64,000 nt of DNA, taken from positions 158,783 through 222,782 of the forward strand of contig NZ_QKLU01000010.1 in NCBI RefSeq assembly GCF_003208655.1. Direction: 5' to 3'. This DNA comes from Pedobacter nutrimenti. Lineage in GTDB: Bacteria; Bacteroidota; Bacteroidia; Sphingobacteriales; Sphingobacteriaceae. A program made the position numbers and the translations under genes. A model generated the notes under the pieces. That model was not told where the DNA came from and did not search any database. It saw only the letters and a program-made list of their open reading frames with translations. Shown here in pieces: positions 17,678-26,434 of the stretch. Position 1 is the stretch's first letter; every line of letters starts with the position of its first letter.

Positions 17678-18955
17678 ATGACGCAAGTAGATGTGCTTCT
17701 GGGCCTGCAGTGGGGTGACGAGGGCAAGGGTAAAATTGTTGACGTACTCAGTCCGCAATATGATTTAATCGCTCGTTTCCAAGGCGGACCAAACGCTGGC
17801 CATACTTTAGAATTCGATGGCAAAAAATTTGTTCTCAATACCATTCCTTCCGGTATTTTTAACGAAAAAACCATGAATCTGATTGGTAATGGTGTTGTAA
17901 TTGATCCCATCATTTTAAAAAGAGAATTAGACAATTTAAAAGCGGCCGGACATGACCCGGTTGCAAAAGGAAAACTGGTCATTGCACGTAAAGCGCACCT
18001 GATCCTGCCTACCCATCAGTTGCTGGATGCAGCCAACGAACAGAAAATGGGCAAGGATAAAATCGGTTCTACCCTAAAAGGAATTGGTCCGACCTATATG
18101 GATAAAACCGGACGTAACGGCCTGCGTATTGGCGACACCACTTTACCGGATTTTAAAGAACGTTATGCCAAACTTGTTGAAAAACACAAGGAGATTTTAT
18201 CTCATTACGATTTTGAGTATGACCTTAGCGAAAAAGAAGCTGCTTTTTTTCAGGCCATTGAATTTATCAAGAGCATTCCTCATGTAGACAGTGAACATTT
18301 TGTAAACGGCTACCTGAAGGAAGGAAAAAGTGTACTGGCCGAAGGTGCACAAGGTACTTTACTGGATGTCGATTTTGGTTCTTATCCTTTTGTGACTTCT
18401 TCCAATACCACCACTGCCGGTGCCTGCACGGGTTTGGGTATTGCCCCTAATAAAATCGGACAGGTATATGGTATTTTTAAGGCTTACTGTACCCGTGTTG
18501 GTGGCGGTCCTTTCCCTACCGAGTTGGAAAATGAAGTGGGCGAGACTTTACGTCAGGTGGGTCACGAGTTTGGTGCAACCACAGGTCGTGCACGCCGTTG
18601 CGGCTGGATCGATTTGCCGGCTTTAAAATATGCAATTATGCTAAACGGTGTCACTGAGCTGATTATGATGAAAGCAGATGTACTGGATGGCTTTGACACC
18701 ATTTATGCCTGCACACATTATGAACATAACGGACAGACCATTGACTATATGCCTTATGACATCATCACGGTTAAACCGACACCGGTATTAAAAGCCATTA
18801 AAGGCTGGAAAACCGATGTGACCAAAGTGAGCAAGGTTGAAGATGTTCCGGCTGCACTGACCGATTATATTGCCTTCCTTGAAAAAGAGCTGGAGGTTCC
18901 GGTTAAATATCTTTCTGTAGGTCCTGACCGCGTACAGACCCTGGTGTTGAACTAA
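17678..18955 (+). CDS. purA: Adenylosuccinate synthetase
   Basis: This 425-residue enzyme joins IMP and aspartate with GTP hydrolysis to make adenylosuccinate, the first committed step to AMP. The P-loop-like QWGDEGKGK at 11-19 carries the catalytic aspartate, and NAGHT carries the catalytic histidine. Also visible are STLKGIGPTYMDKTGRNGLR, EGAQGTLLDVDFGSYPFVTSSN and TTGRARRCGW. Length and motifs are those of the complete enzyme. It is preceded by 111 AT-rich bases and followed by a strong terminator. Confidence 0.97.
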   Translation: MTQVDVLLGLQWGDEGKGKIVDVLSPQYDLIARFQGGPNAGHTLEFDGKKFVLNTIPSGIFNEKTMNLIGNGVVIDPIILKRELDNLKAAGHDPVAKGKLVIARKAHLILPTHQLLDAANEQKMGKDKIGSTLKGIGPTYMDKTGRNGLRIGDTTLPDFKERYAKLVEKHKEILSHYDFEYDLSEKEAAFFQAIEFIKSIPHVDSEHFVNGYLKEGKSVLAEGAQGTLLDVDFGSYPFVTSSNTTTAGACTGLGIAPNKIGQVYGIFKAYCTRVGGGPFPTELENEVGETLRQVGHEFGATTGRARRCGWIDLPALKYAIMLNGVTELIMMKADVLDGFDTIYACTHYEHNGQTIDYMPYDIITVKPTPVLKAIKGWKTDVTKVSKVEDVPAALTDYIAFLEKELEVPVKYLSVGPDRVQTLVLN

Positions 18956-18978
18956 TTTTAAAATAAAAACCTTTAAAG

Positions 18979-19008
18979 GGACTGCCTAATGGCGGTCCTT
19001 TTTTTTTG
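18979..19008 (+). terminator. Intrinsic terminator of purA
   Basis: GGACTGCC and GGCGGTCC pair (one G-T) around a TAAT loop and are followed by nine T. It ends purA and lies just before pabB. Confidence 0.85.
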
Positions 19009-19023
19009 CGCCATGAAATGTTA

Positions 19024-19031
19024 TAACTTTG
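19024..19031 (+). promoter_or_regulatory. Candidate -7 box of pabB
   Basis: TAACTTTG fits TAnnTTTG and ends 8 bases before the pabB ATG. No TTTG stands 19 bases upstream (TTTT does), and the resulting leader would be very short. Confidence 0.4.
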
Positions 19032-19039
19032 GCGCATCA

Positions 19040-20305
19040 ATGACAAAACTGGATCCCGTATTTAAAAAACAACTGCTGGGCTGGGCAAATTCTTTTGAAG
19101 TCTGCTGTATGCTCGATTCAAATGCTTATTCGGATACAAACAGCAAATATGACCTGCTGGTTGCCGCCGGGGCCTGCAAACAGCTTACGGCCACAGGCCA
19201 TCAGGCTTTTGAGGAGCTCAAACATTTTTACCGGGCTTCCCCCGGCTGGTTGTTCGGCCTGCTGGCTTATGACCTTAAAAATGGCACGGAAGCCCTTAGT
19301 TCACAAAATGCAGATCTGATGGATTTTCCAGACCTTTTCTTTTTTGCCCCTGAATACCTTATTGGGGTTAAGCAAGGTCATATAGAAGTATTAATCGGGG
19401 ATCCGGCCCTGCCTGCTCAGATCAGCACCTTTAATACACCTACAGGAGATACAGGGCCCATTGATTTAAAACCCCGCATGAGCCGGGATACTTATCTGGA
19501 AAAGGTCCGGGCACTGAAAGAGCATATCCGGCTTGGCGATATTTATGAAGTGACCTTTTGCCAGGAATTTTTTGCAGAACATGCCGTTATAGACCCGGTT
19601 TCTGTCTACCAGGACCTGAGTACCTTATCCCCCACTCCATTTGCAGGTTTTTTCAAAATAAAAGACCGTTATGTATTGTCTGCAAGTCCGGAGCGGTTTT
19701 TAAGTAAAAGGAACAATCATTTACTTTCCCAGCCCATAAAGGGAACCGCCAAAAGGAGCACGGACCCGGCAGAAGATGAAAACATCCGCCGGCAGCTGCG
19801 AAACGACAAAAAAGAACAGGCAGAGAATGTGATGATTGTGGACCTGGTGCGCAATGACCTGACCAAAAGTGCTGTACCTGGAACGGTAAAAGTAAAGGAA
19901 TTGTTTGGCATTTACAGCTTCCCGCAGGTACACCAGATGATCTCCAGCATTAGCTGTGAACTAAACCCTGAGCTAGACCTGATAGATGCCATTAAAAATA
20001 CTTTTCCTATGGGTTCGATGACTGGTGCGCCCAAAATCAGGGCCATGGAGCTGATTGAACGTTATGAAGAAAGTAAAAGAGGTGCTTATTCAGGCGCCCT
20101 GGGTTATATTGATCCAGCCGGGGATTTTGATTTTAATGTGGTGATCCGGAGCATCCTTTATCACCAGTCGGGGCAACGGCTCTCTTTCCAGGTTGGAGGG
20201 GCCATCACTTATGCTTCAGATCCCCAAAAAGAATATGAAGAATGTCTGCTGAAAGCCTCTGCCATGATCAAAACGTTAAAAGGGTTGAATGAACAACCCT
20301 TTTAA
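19040..20305 (+). CDS. pabB: Aminodeoxychorismate synthase component I (anthranilate synthase I family)
   Basis: This 421-residue chorismate-utilising enzyme should aminate chorismate for p-aminobenzoate and folate synthesis. The start at MTKLDPVFKK is preferred, because the frame upstream runs back into the purA terminator. PIKGTAKRS carries the lysine that marks PabB-type enzymes (TrpE has PIAGT). VDLVRNDL, GSMTGAPKIRAMELIE and SGALGYIDPAGDFDFNVVIRS are the conserved chorismate-binding blocks. No glutaminase or lyase gene lies beside it. FolC, a later step of folate synthesis, is encoded elsewhere in the window. Confidence 0.88.
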   Translation: MTKLDPVFKKQLLGWANSFEVCCMLDSNAYSDTNSKYDLLVAAGACKQLTATGHQAFEELKHFYRASPGWLFGLLAYDLKNGTEALSSQNADLMDFPDLFFFAPEYLIGVKQGHIEVLIGDPALPAQISTFNTPTGDTGPIDLKPRMSRDTYLEKVRALKEHIRLGDIYEVTFCQEFFAEHAVIDPVSVYQDLSTLSPTPFAGFFKIKDRYVLSASPERFLSKRNNHLLSQPIKGTAKRSTDPAEDENIRRQLRNDKKEQAENVMIVDLVRNDLTKSAVPGTVKVKELFGIYSFPQVHQMISSISCELNPELDLIDAIKNTFPMGSMTGAPKIRAMELIERYEESKRGAYSGALGYIDPAGDFDFNVVIRSILYHQSGQRLSFQVGGAITYASDPQKEYEECLLKASAMIKTLKGLNEQPF

Positions 20306-20328
20306 ATCAGCCACACGATTTTGTATAA

Positions 20329-21162
20329 TTAGTTGACCGGTTTACCGGTTGGTGAATTGAAATAACGCTGTGCCTCGGGCAGGTCTCTTTGGATCTGGGC
20401 AATACGGGTGCCATCTGCCGGGTGTGTACTTAAAAATTCAGGCGGTTTCTGTCCACCCTGGCTGGCCGAAGCCATGCGCTGCCAAAAGCTAACCGCACTG
20501 GAAGGGTTAAATCCTGCCATAGACATAAAAATCAGGCCCAGGTGATCGGCTTCCAGTTCTTGCGTTCTGGAATTAGGCAATAAATAAAAACCCTGTGCAC
20601 TGATTCCATATACCTGGCTGATCAATTGCTGGGTGCCTGCAGCACTGCCGGAGGTTGCAGCCCCAAGCAGGCCTCCCACTCCTTCTGCCACCTTAGCTTT
20701 AGACGCCCTTTCAGAAGAGTGCCGGGCAACCGCATGGGCAATTTCATGCCCCATGACCGTAGCCAGTCCGGCATCGTCTTTGGCTACCGGCAGAATACCT
20801 GAATATACGGCAACTTTTCCACCCGGCATACACCAGGCATTGATCTCTTTACTGTCTATTAAGTTAAATTCCCAGTTAAACCCTTGAATCTGTTCGCCAT
20901 AACCATTGGCCGTCATGTATTTGGTTACCGCAGAAGCGATGCGCTGACCAATCCTTTTTACCCGCTGGGCATCGGCATTGTTCAAAACCTTGGTTTGGGG
21001 ATCTTTTAATAAAGTGGTATAGCTTTGGGCTGCTGCCGACTGCATTTCACCTTCGTTTACAAAATTTATACGGCTGCGTCCGGATAAAGGGACAGTCGAA
21101 CAGGAATTCAGGGTCAGGACTGCCGTGGCCAGCCCTATACCCATCAGTTGAAATTTCTTCAT
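20329..21162 (-). CDS. M48 family metalloprotease lipoprotein
   Basis: This 277-residue protein has a lipoprotein signal (lipobox LNSC, Cys21). The zinc-protease motif HEIAH lies at 139-143 (VMGHEIAHAVARHSSERAS), with a third ligand in QELEADHLGL. It resembles the periplasmic M48 proteases LoiP/BepA, which take part in outer-membrane quality control. It is encoded 11 bases after plsY as the last gene of a nadC-plsY-M48 cluster. A glycine/alanine-rich stretch after the active site (VGGLLGAATSGSAAG) may be flexible. Confidence 0.88.
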   Translation of the reverse strand: MKKFQLMGIGLATAVLTLNSCSTVPLSGRSRINFVNEGEMQSAAAQSYTTLLKDPQTKVLNNADAQRVKRIGQRIASAVTKYMTANGYGEQIQGFNWEFNLIDSKEINAWCMPGGKVAVYSGILPVAKDDAGLATVMGHEIAHAVARHSSERASKAKVAEGVGGLLGAATSGSAAGTQQLISQVYGISAQGFYLLPNSRTQELEADHLGLIFMSMAGFNPSSAVSFWQRMASASQGGQKPPEFLSTHPADGTRIAQIQRDLPEAQRYFNSPTGKPVN

Positions 21163-21173
21163 GGGGAAGTTTA

Positions 21174-21818
21174 TTAGTTTTTCTTTTTAAACAGATAAAC
21201 TTTTGATTCTTTGCCTTTTAATAACCTTTCGAGGTTTTTCTGATGGGTGACCAGAATGAGTATACATACACACATCCCATAAAGCACCTCTGATTTTACC
21301 GAAGAATGAAAGATAAATATAATCCCAAGAGGGAATGTAAATCCTGCACATATGGAACTTAGCGAAACATATTTGGTCACCAGTAAAACCACCACAAAGA
21401 CAAGAACACAAAGTAAAGCTGCCTGAAAATGGACTGCCAAAATCATTCCAAAAAGTGTTGCAACCCCCTTTCCGCCTCTGAATCCTGCAAAAACAGGAAA
21501 AAGATGTCCCATGACAGCGGTTACCCCCAGGGCCAGTTCGTAATTGATAAACTGAGAGGAGTTATGTGGCCCGGTTACCGAAAGCCCTATAAAATAAGCC
21601 AGTTTGGTTGCCGTATAGCCTTTTAGAATATCAATGGTCATCACTGCAATACCTGCTTTTTTACCCAATACCCTAAAGGTATTGGTCGCACCGGCATTAC
21701 CGCTTCCATACTCCCTGACATCCACCCCATAAAATGCCTGCCCCAGCCATACCGCAGTTGGTATAGACCCAAAAAGATAGGCCAGCAATACTGCTGAAAT
21801 AGAATAGATAGAAATCAT
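21174..21818 (-). CDS. plsY: Acyl-phosphate glycerol-3-phosphate acyltransferase PlsY
   Basis: This 214-residue multi-pass membrane protein (about five to seven helices) moves an acyl chain from acyl-phosphate to glycerol-3-phosphate to make lysophosphatidic acid. The three PlsY motifs are visible: GSIPTAVWLG near the N-terminus, EYGSGNAGATNTFRVLGKK for phosphate binding, and FAGFRGGKGVATLFG. It is encoded 3 bases after nadC. The short basic C-terminal tail (YLFKKKN) would be cytoplasmic. Confidence 0.95.
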   Translation of the reverse strand: MISIYSISAVLLAYLFGSIPTAVWLGQAFYGVDVREYGSGNAGATNTFRVLGKKAGIAVMTIDILKGYTATKLAYFIGLSVTGPHNSSQFINYELALGVTAVMGHLFPVFAGFRGGKGVATLFGMILAVHFQAALLCVLVFVVVLLVTKYVSLSSICAGFTFPLGIIFIFHSSVKSEVLYGMCVCILILVTHQKNLERLLKGKESKVYLFKKKN

Positions 21819-21821
21819 ATC

Positions 21822-22664
21822 CTAAAAAGCTTTTAAACTCATGTCCAGGCTTTTTACAGAATGGGTCAGTGCACCCATAGAAATATAATCTACGCCGCAG
21901 GCTGCATATTCTGTAATATTTTCTTCAAGGATTCCCCCTGATGCTTCCGTAATATATTTATGGTCAATTCTTTTAACAGCCTCCCGAAGGTCTTCAAAAC
22001 TAAAATTGTCCAACATGATCCGGTTCACTTTCCCATTTTCCAGCACTTGTTCAAGTTCGTCCAGGTTACGGACTTCAATTTCAATTTCAAGTTTCCGGCC
22101 TGTTTTCTGAAGGTATTCATTTGCCGAGCGAATGGCGTTGCTGATCCCGCCCGCATAATCTACATGATTGTCTTTAATCAGGATCATATCGTACAAGCCA
22201 ATACGATGGTTTACTCCACCGCCAATTTTTACGGCCCATTTTTCCAGATCGCGAAGGCCCGGTGTGGTTTTGCGGGTATCCAATATTTTTGTCGCATAAG
22301 GTGCCAGCAGTTTGGCCACCCTGTTGGTTTTGCTTGCAATTCCGCTCATCCTTTGCATACAGTTCAACACCAACCGCTCTGCCAGTAAAATGGAATGGGT
22401 ACTGCCCTCTACTGTAAAGGCAATGTCTCCATACTTTACGGGCGTACCATCTTTGATAAAGATTTCCAGTTTCAAAGCCGGGTCTATGTGGGCGAATATT
22501 TCCTGGGCGAGTGCGACTCCTGCAAGGATCCCATCCTCTTTGACCAATAATTTTGCTTTGCCCTGTGCACCGGCCGGTATAGTGGAAAGTGAAGTGTGGT
22601 CTCCATCACCTAAATCTTCAGCAATGGCATTTTTTATAAATAGGTGTATTATCTGCTTATCCAA
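21822..22664 (-). CDS. nadC: Carboxylating nicotinate-nucleotide pyrophosphorylase
   Basis: This 280-residue quinolinate phosphoribosyltransferase makes nicotinate mononucleotide from quinolinate and PRPP in NAD synthesis. Substrate-site blocks are RMSGIASKTNRVAKL, KILDTRKTTPGLRDLEKWAVKIGGG (shortened here to its core), HRIGLYDMILIKDNH, EIEVRNLDE and ASGGILEENI. No ATG is in frame before the conserved start, so the initiation codon is probably the TTG at 22664. On the minus strand TATTTTTG lies 17 bases before that TTG and could be a -7 box. nadC leads a cluster with plsY and an M48 protease. Confidence 0.94.
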   Translation of the reverse strand: MDKQIIHLFIKNAIAEDLGDGDHTSLSTIPAGAQGKAKLLVKEDGILAGVALAQEIFAHIDPALKLEIFIKDGTPVKYGDIAFTVEGSTHSILLAERLVLNCMQRMSGIASKTNRVAKLLAPYATKILDTRKTTPGLRDLEKWAVKIGGGVNHRIGLYDMILIKDNHVDYAGGISNAIRSANEYLQKTGRKLEIEIEVRNLDELEQVLENGKVNRIMLDNFSFEDLREAVKRIDHKYITEASGGILEENITEYAACGVDYISMGALTHSVKSLDMSLKAF

Positions 22665-22702
22665 ATCATCAATTTTAAACCAAAAATAGTATTTTTACGC
22701 AA

Positions 22703-22743
22703 GAGCCCGTTTAAAATTTATCTAATAAATTTTAAACGGGCTC
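22703..22743. terminator. 18-bp inverted repeat between DUF4783 and nadC genes
   Basis: A perfect 18-base stem (22703-22720 with 22726-22743) has a 5-base loop. It follows the DUF4783 gene on the minus strand and so probably ends its transcript, although no T run follows on that strand. Confidence 0.55.
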
Positions 22744-22757
22744 TGTTGTGTACTATT

Positions 22758-23153
22758 TTATTTCTCCGATTCGATCCGGAGTTCGGTAATTAAAAAAACA
22801 TTACCGCTTTTTCTGGCGGTTACAGACACCCTGAATTTGCCATTTCTGGTCACCAGGGAGAGCACACCAAACCTGTAATTCGGGTTGCTGTTAATGGGAT
22901 GAAGAATGGATGATCCAACCGGCACATGTTTGGTAAAAAAATCCCTTAAAATTTGTTCGGCTTGTACTTTGGAGTAGACATCTTCCTCATTTAGCATGGT
23001 CAGCTCTACAGAAGAACTAAAACTTTTTCCGATTTCCTTTGCGTTTCCAGATTTAAACAGGGACGACATTTCATCAATAAAATCGGCCTGATTCGTTGTT
23101 GAATGGAGAAACGGCATAATAAACACGAGCACCGGAAACAAAAATCTGATCAT
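22758..23153 (-). CDS. DUF4783 domain-containing exported protein
   Basis: This small protein has 131 residues and a hydrophobic N-terminal signal (MIRFLFPVLVFIMPFLHST). The rest is a compact alpha/beta domain of the DUF4783 family (NTF2-like in shape as far as can be judged), with EQILRDFFTKHVPVG and a terminal sheet FGVLSLVTRNGKFRVSVTAR. Its role is unknown. It lies on the same strand as nadC but is separated from it by a strong hairpin, so it is likely a separate unit. Confidence 0.8.
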   Translation of the reverse strand: MIRFLFPVLVFIMPFLHSTTNQADFIDEMSSLFKSGNAKEIGKSFSSSVELTMLNEEDVYSKVQAEQILRDFFTKHVPVGSSILHPINSNPNYRFGVLSLVTRNGKFRVSVTARKSGNVFLITELRIESEK

Positions 23154-23245
23154 TTTAATTCATAATATAAACTCCTCACAACATAAATTATGCCATTAAC
23201 AGATCATAAATTGTAATTATCTGCTCTTCAAAAATAGAATAGGCT

Positions 23246-23253
23246 TATATTTG
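23246..23253 (+). promoter_or_regulatory. Candidate -7 box in the 265-base spacer before gpmI
   Basis: TATATTTG fits TAnnTTTG, but no TTTG lies 19 bases upstream and the leader to the gpmI ATG would be about 160 bases. That leader holds a short palindrome (23268-23279) and nothing else I could identify. Confidence 0.3.
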
Positions 23254-23418
23254 TATAGCAAGAAGCATGTTTAAACATCTTTTTTGCGCAAATATATATT
23301 CAAATCGTTTTAACTTAAAATTTGGGTGAACATTCCTGGGTATAGGTATGTTTCATAACCAGAATAATTTGCAATACGAAAAAATTATGTACAACACGAA
23401 AAAAAACCATAAAAGCTA

Positions 23419-24939
23419 ATGACACACAAAAAAGTAATGCTCCTTATTCTGGATGGCTGGGGCTACGGAAAACAGGATAAGTCGGATGCTGCTTACGCTG
23501 CCAATACACCTTTCTTTGATTCTTTGTTAAAAAAGTACCCGAATTCAAAACTTGAAGCCTCTGGTGAAGCCGTTGGTTTACCTGCAGGACAAATGGGAAA
23601 TTCTGAGGTCGGCCATATGAACCTGGGCGCCGGCCGGATCGTGTATCAGGAACTGGGAAGGATCAACAAAGCCATCTCTGACCGGAGCCTGTTCAGTAAT
23701 CCGGTGCTGACAGATGCTTTTAAATATGCCAAAGAAAATGGCAAAGCCGTGCATTTTATTGGTTTGCTTTCTGACGGAGGCGTGCACGCACACATCAATC
23801 ACCTCAAAGCCCTCTGCGATGCGGCGACAGAACAGCATTTAAAAGATGTTTTTGTTCATGCCTTTACCGATGGCAGGGATACTGACCCGAATTCCGGTTT
23901 GGGTTTTATTCAAAGCCTGCAGCAACATATCGCAAACTCACCGGTACAACTGGCCAGTATCATTGGACGTTACTATGCCATGGACAGGGATTCCCGCTGG
24001 GAACGGGTAAAAGAAGCTTATGATCTTTTGACCAAAGGAATCGGGACCCCTTCTGCAGATGCAGCCGCTTCACTGGAAAAATCTTATGCCCAAGGCATTA
24101 CCGACGAGTTTATTAAACCTGTGGTTTTAACAAAACCCGATGGTCAGCCAGTGGCCACCATACAGCCAGGAGACGTGGTCATCTGTTTCAACTACAGAAC
24201 CGACCGCGGCCGTGAAATTACTTCCGTGTTGACCCAACACGATTACCCTGATTTTGGCATGCATAAATTGCCATTGTATTATGTGACCATGACCAGTTAT
24301 GATGAAAATTTCAAGGACGTAAAGGTCATTTTCAGTAAGGATGACTTATTACAAACCTTAGGAGAGGTCCTGGAAAACAACCATAAAAATCAGATCCGCA
24401 TTGCCGAAACTGAAAAATACCCGCATGTTACCTTTTTCTTTTCGGGTGGAAGGGAACAGGAGTTTAAAAATGAAAAAAGAATTATGGTTCCTTCTCCTAA
24501 GGTGGCAACATATGACCTGCAACCTGAAATGAGTGCACAGGGCATTACTGATGCCATTTGTAAAGAACTGGAAACCGGATGGGCAGATTTCATCTGTTTA
24601 AACTTTGCCAACCCGGATATGGTAGGCCATACGGGTGTATTTGAAGCAGTGGTTAAAGCGGTGGAAACGGCAGACCGTTGTACAGAGGTTGTGGTCAACA
24701 AGGGACTGGAATATGGCTATTCTTTCATCATTCTGGCAGATCATGGAAACTCAGAATTTATGATCAATGCTGATGGTTCTGTAAATACCGCGCATACCAC
24801 CAACCTGGTGCCCTGCATACTGGTAGATAACGATTACCATTCCATTGCGGATGGAAAACTCGGAGATGTTGCGCCAACCATTTTAAAGCTGATGGGCATT
24901 AACAAACCGGATATCATGACCGGAAACGAATTGATCTGA
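23419..24939 (+). CDS. gpmI: 2,3-bisphosphoglycerate-independent phosphoglycerate mutase
   Basis: This 506-residue Mn-dependent enzyme of the alkaline phosphatase superfamily interconverts 3- and 2-phosphoglycerate in glycolysis. D12 in LILDGWG and the nucleophile S62 in GNSEVGHMN are in place. FTDGRDTDPNSG, GRYYAMDRDSRWERV, CFNYRTDRGRE and ILADHGNSEFM supply the remaining metal and substrate ligands. Length is normal. Its stop overlaps the next ATG by one base, so the lipoprotein gene is translationally linked to it. Confidence 0.96.
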   Translation: MTHKKVMLLILDGWGYGKQDKSDAAYAANTPFFDSLLKKYPNSKLEASGEAVGLPAGQMGNSEVGHMNLGAGRIVYQELGRINKAISDRSLFSNPVLTDAFKYAKENGKAVHFIGLLSDGGVHAHINHLKALCDAATEQHLKDVFVHAFTDGRDTDPNSGLGFIQSLQQHIANSPVQLASIIGRYYAMDRDSRWERVKEAYDLLTKGIGTPSADAAASLEKSYAQGITDEFIKPVVLTKPDGQPVATIQPGDVVICFNYRTDRGREITSVLTQHDYPDFGMHKLPLYYVTMTSYDENFKDVKVIFSKDDLLQTLGEVLENNHKNQIRIAETEKYPHVTFFFSGGREQEFKNEKRIMVPSPKVATYDLQPEMSAQGITDAICKELETGWADFICLNFANPDMVGHTGVFEAVVKAVETADRCTEVVVNKGLEYGYSFIILADHGNSEFMINADGSVNTAHTTNLVPCILVDNDYHSIADGKLGDVAPTILKLMGINKPDIMTGNELI

Positions 24940-25466
24940 TGCGTAAAATCACCTTCTTAATTTCTTTATCTTTATGTTTTACCGCCTGCCAGAACCAGGA
25001 TGAGGTTAAGCGCCAGGCTGCGCAGACTTATTTTGACCTGAAAGGCTATTTTGTACAGGAAAGCAGCAGGCTCAACAAACTAAACCCGCAGATCAGCAAG
25101 ACGGTTATGGTCAATGGTGCCGCAGAAAGCAAAGACCTGCACATTAAAGATTGGAATGCAGAGCTAACGGTCTTTTCGGATGCCGACATCAACAAGACAG
25201 CCTGGCAGGGTTTGTTTAAAGTGAGCAAGCAAGGTCAGCGCGAGTTTTATAAAAGTGACCAGGACAAAGTAGCGGTCAAAGCGCTGGAGGTTTTCCGAAA
25301 GAACAATAAGGTTTCGGGCCTGCGGATTTTACTCCATACAAAGAATTACCTTTACAATTCTGTCGACACTTTAGAATATTACCCAGACAGCCTGTACAGG
25401 ATCAGTAAAACCCAGAACATTAAACTTCTGAATTCCAAAGCCTACCGGATTACCGGAAAGTTTTAA
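24939..25466 (+). CDS. Lipoprotein of unknown function
   Basis: This 175-residue protein has a lipoprotein signal ending FTAC (Cys17). The mature part is hydrophilic and lysine-rich, with predicted mixed helix and strand, and ends in short strands (LRILLHTKNYLYN, SKAYRITGKF). I do not recognise a named family with certainty; it resembles uncharacterised Bacteroidota lipoproteins. Its ATG overlaps the gpmI stop codon (TGATG), so the two are cotranscribed and probably coupled. A functional tie to glycolysis is not implied by the sequence. Confidence 0.75.
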   Translation: MRKITFLISLSLCFTACQNQDEVKRQAAQTYFDLKGYFVQESSRLNKLNPQISKTVMVNGAAESKDLHIKDWNAELTVFSDADINKTAWQGLFKVSKQGQREFYKSDQDKVAVKALEVFRKNNKVSGLRILLHTKNYLYNSVDTLEYYPDSLYRISKTQNIKLLNSKAYRITGKF

Positions 25467-25473
25467 GGCCATA

Positions 25474-25512
25474 AAAAAAGAGCGGGTGCTGTACAGGCAT
25501 CCGCTCTTTTTT
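25474..25512. terminator. Bidirectional terminator after gpmI-lipoprotein operon
   Basis: A 16-base stem (25474-25489 with 25497-25512, one G-T) has a 7-base loop. A run flanks the left side and T run the right, so it can serve both this operon and the convergent TPR gene. Confidence 0.85.
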
Positions 25513-25527
25513 ATTTAATATCGTTGT

Positions 25528-26157
25528 TTATTTCAAGCTTGCAATCTGCGCTTTCACATAATCCACCAGTGCAATAATGTCTTTACGCTGTGGCTGCATG
25601 ACCAGAATTTTTTGAAAGTCAGCGATGGAATTGTTAAACATCGCTATGCAGGAGCTTTTCTCTGCTGCTTTTTTGGCTTTATAAGATTTAAAGATCGCAT
25701 AATCTTTATACGTTATTCCCCTGTTTTGCCACAATTGAGCATCTTCTTCCCCGTTGAGTTCAATCGCTTTGGTAAAGTCTTTAATTGCAGACTGGTAAAA
25801 GCTATCCCTCATCTGATTTAAAGATTCCTTAGGGTCATTGGCCACATTTAACCGGGCTTTGCCACGGTAATAATATGCAGAATTATCTGCCGGTTTTAAA
25901 GAAATCAGCTTGCTGCAGGTAGATATAGTATTCTCATAATCACCACATTGATAATAAGAATAACCCAGCATTTTTAATACAGTTGCATTGTTCGGGGTTT
26001 TGGCATCTGCCTTCTCCAACTGAGCTACCGCTTCCTTGAAATCCCCCTTCATCATGGCCTGCATGCCCAACTTCTCGTAACCACTGGTTTGTGCGATTGA
26101 TGCAGTTGAAGAAACAACGAGTAATAAAAAAATTGCTTGTTTTAGATAGTTCATCAA
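25528..26157 (-). CDS. Exported tetratricopeptide-repeat protein
   Basis: This 209-residue protein has a signal peptide (about 1-22, ending SIAQ). Three or four TPR units follow: YEKLGMQAMMKGDFKEAVAQLEKA, ATVLKMLGYSYYQCGDYENTI, SAYYYRGKARLNV and AIKDFTKAIELNG, with a last degenerate one near FNNSIADFQKILVM. Such proteins usually hold others together in the periplasm. No partner is suggested by neighbours; it is convergent with gpmI and divergent from lon. Confidence 0.8.
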   Translation of the reverse strand: MMNYLKQAIFLLLVVSSTASIAQTSGYEKLGMQAMMKGDFKEAVAQLEKADAKTPNNATVLKMLGYSYYQCGDYENTISTCSKLISLKPADNSAYYYRGKARLNVANDPKESLNQMRDSFYQSAIKDFTKAIELNGEEDAQLWQNRGITYKDYAIFKSYKAKKAAEKSSCIAMFNNSIADFQKILVMQPQRKDIIALVDYVKAQIASLK

Positions 26158-26333
26158 ATTTTATTTAAAAAAATAAAGATATAAAATCAAAGATACACTT
26201 TAGACAATTATTGTACCATTGTAAAAATATTTAGCTCCTTAATCCTCTTTAACGTTAATTAATTCAAATTATGATTTGAAGGTATTTTTTTTCAGTTCTG
26301 CCGTTTTAGCATGTGGTCCCGCTCCAAATGGGT

Positions 26334-26350
26334 TTGGCACAAGAGTTGAA
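26334..26350 (+). promoter_or_regulatory. Sigma-54-like promoter upstream of lon
   Basis: TTGGCAC at 26334-26340, then five bases, then TTGAA at 26346-26350. This matches the -24/-12 pattern (TTGGCAC, N5, TTGCW) except for A in place of C at -12. Transcription would start near 26361, about 74 bases before the lon ATG. No TAnnTTTG box was seen in the lon spacer. Confidence 0.4.
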
Positions 26351-26434
26351 ATTATACCCTATCAACATATAATTATATATTTTGATACGACCTTCTGTCA
26401 GAATGTCGTTATTATTTTAAGAAAGGCATTATTA

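Noticed and set aside
23267..23329. 20-codon frame in the spacer before gpmI as a leader peptide
   Set aside because: Its codons show no bias to one amino acid, and no terminator/antiterminator pair follows.
26276..26434. N-terminal extension of Lon beginning at a TTG
   Set aside because: The first conserved Lon sequence begins after the ATG at 26435, and the extension covers the promoter candidate.
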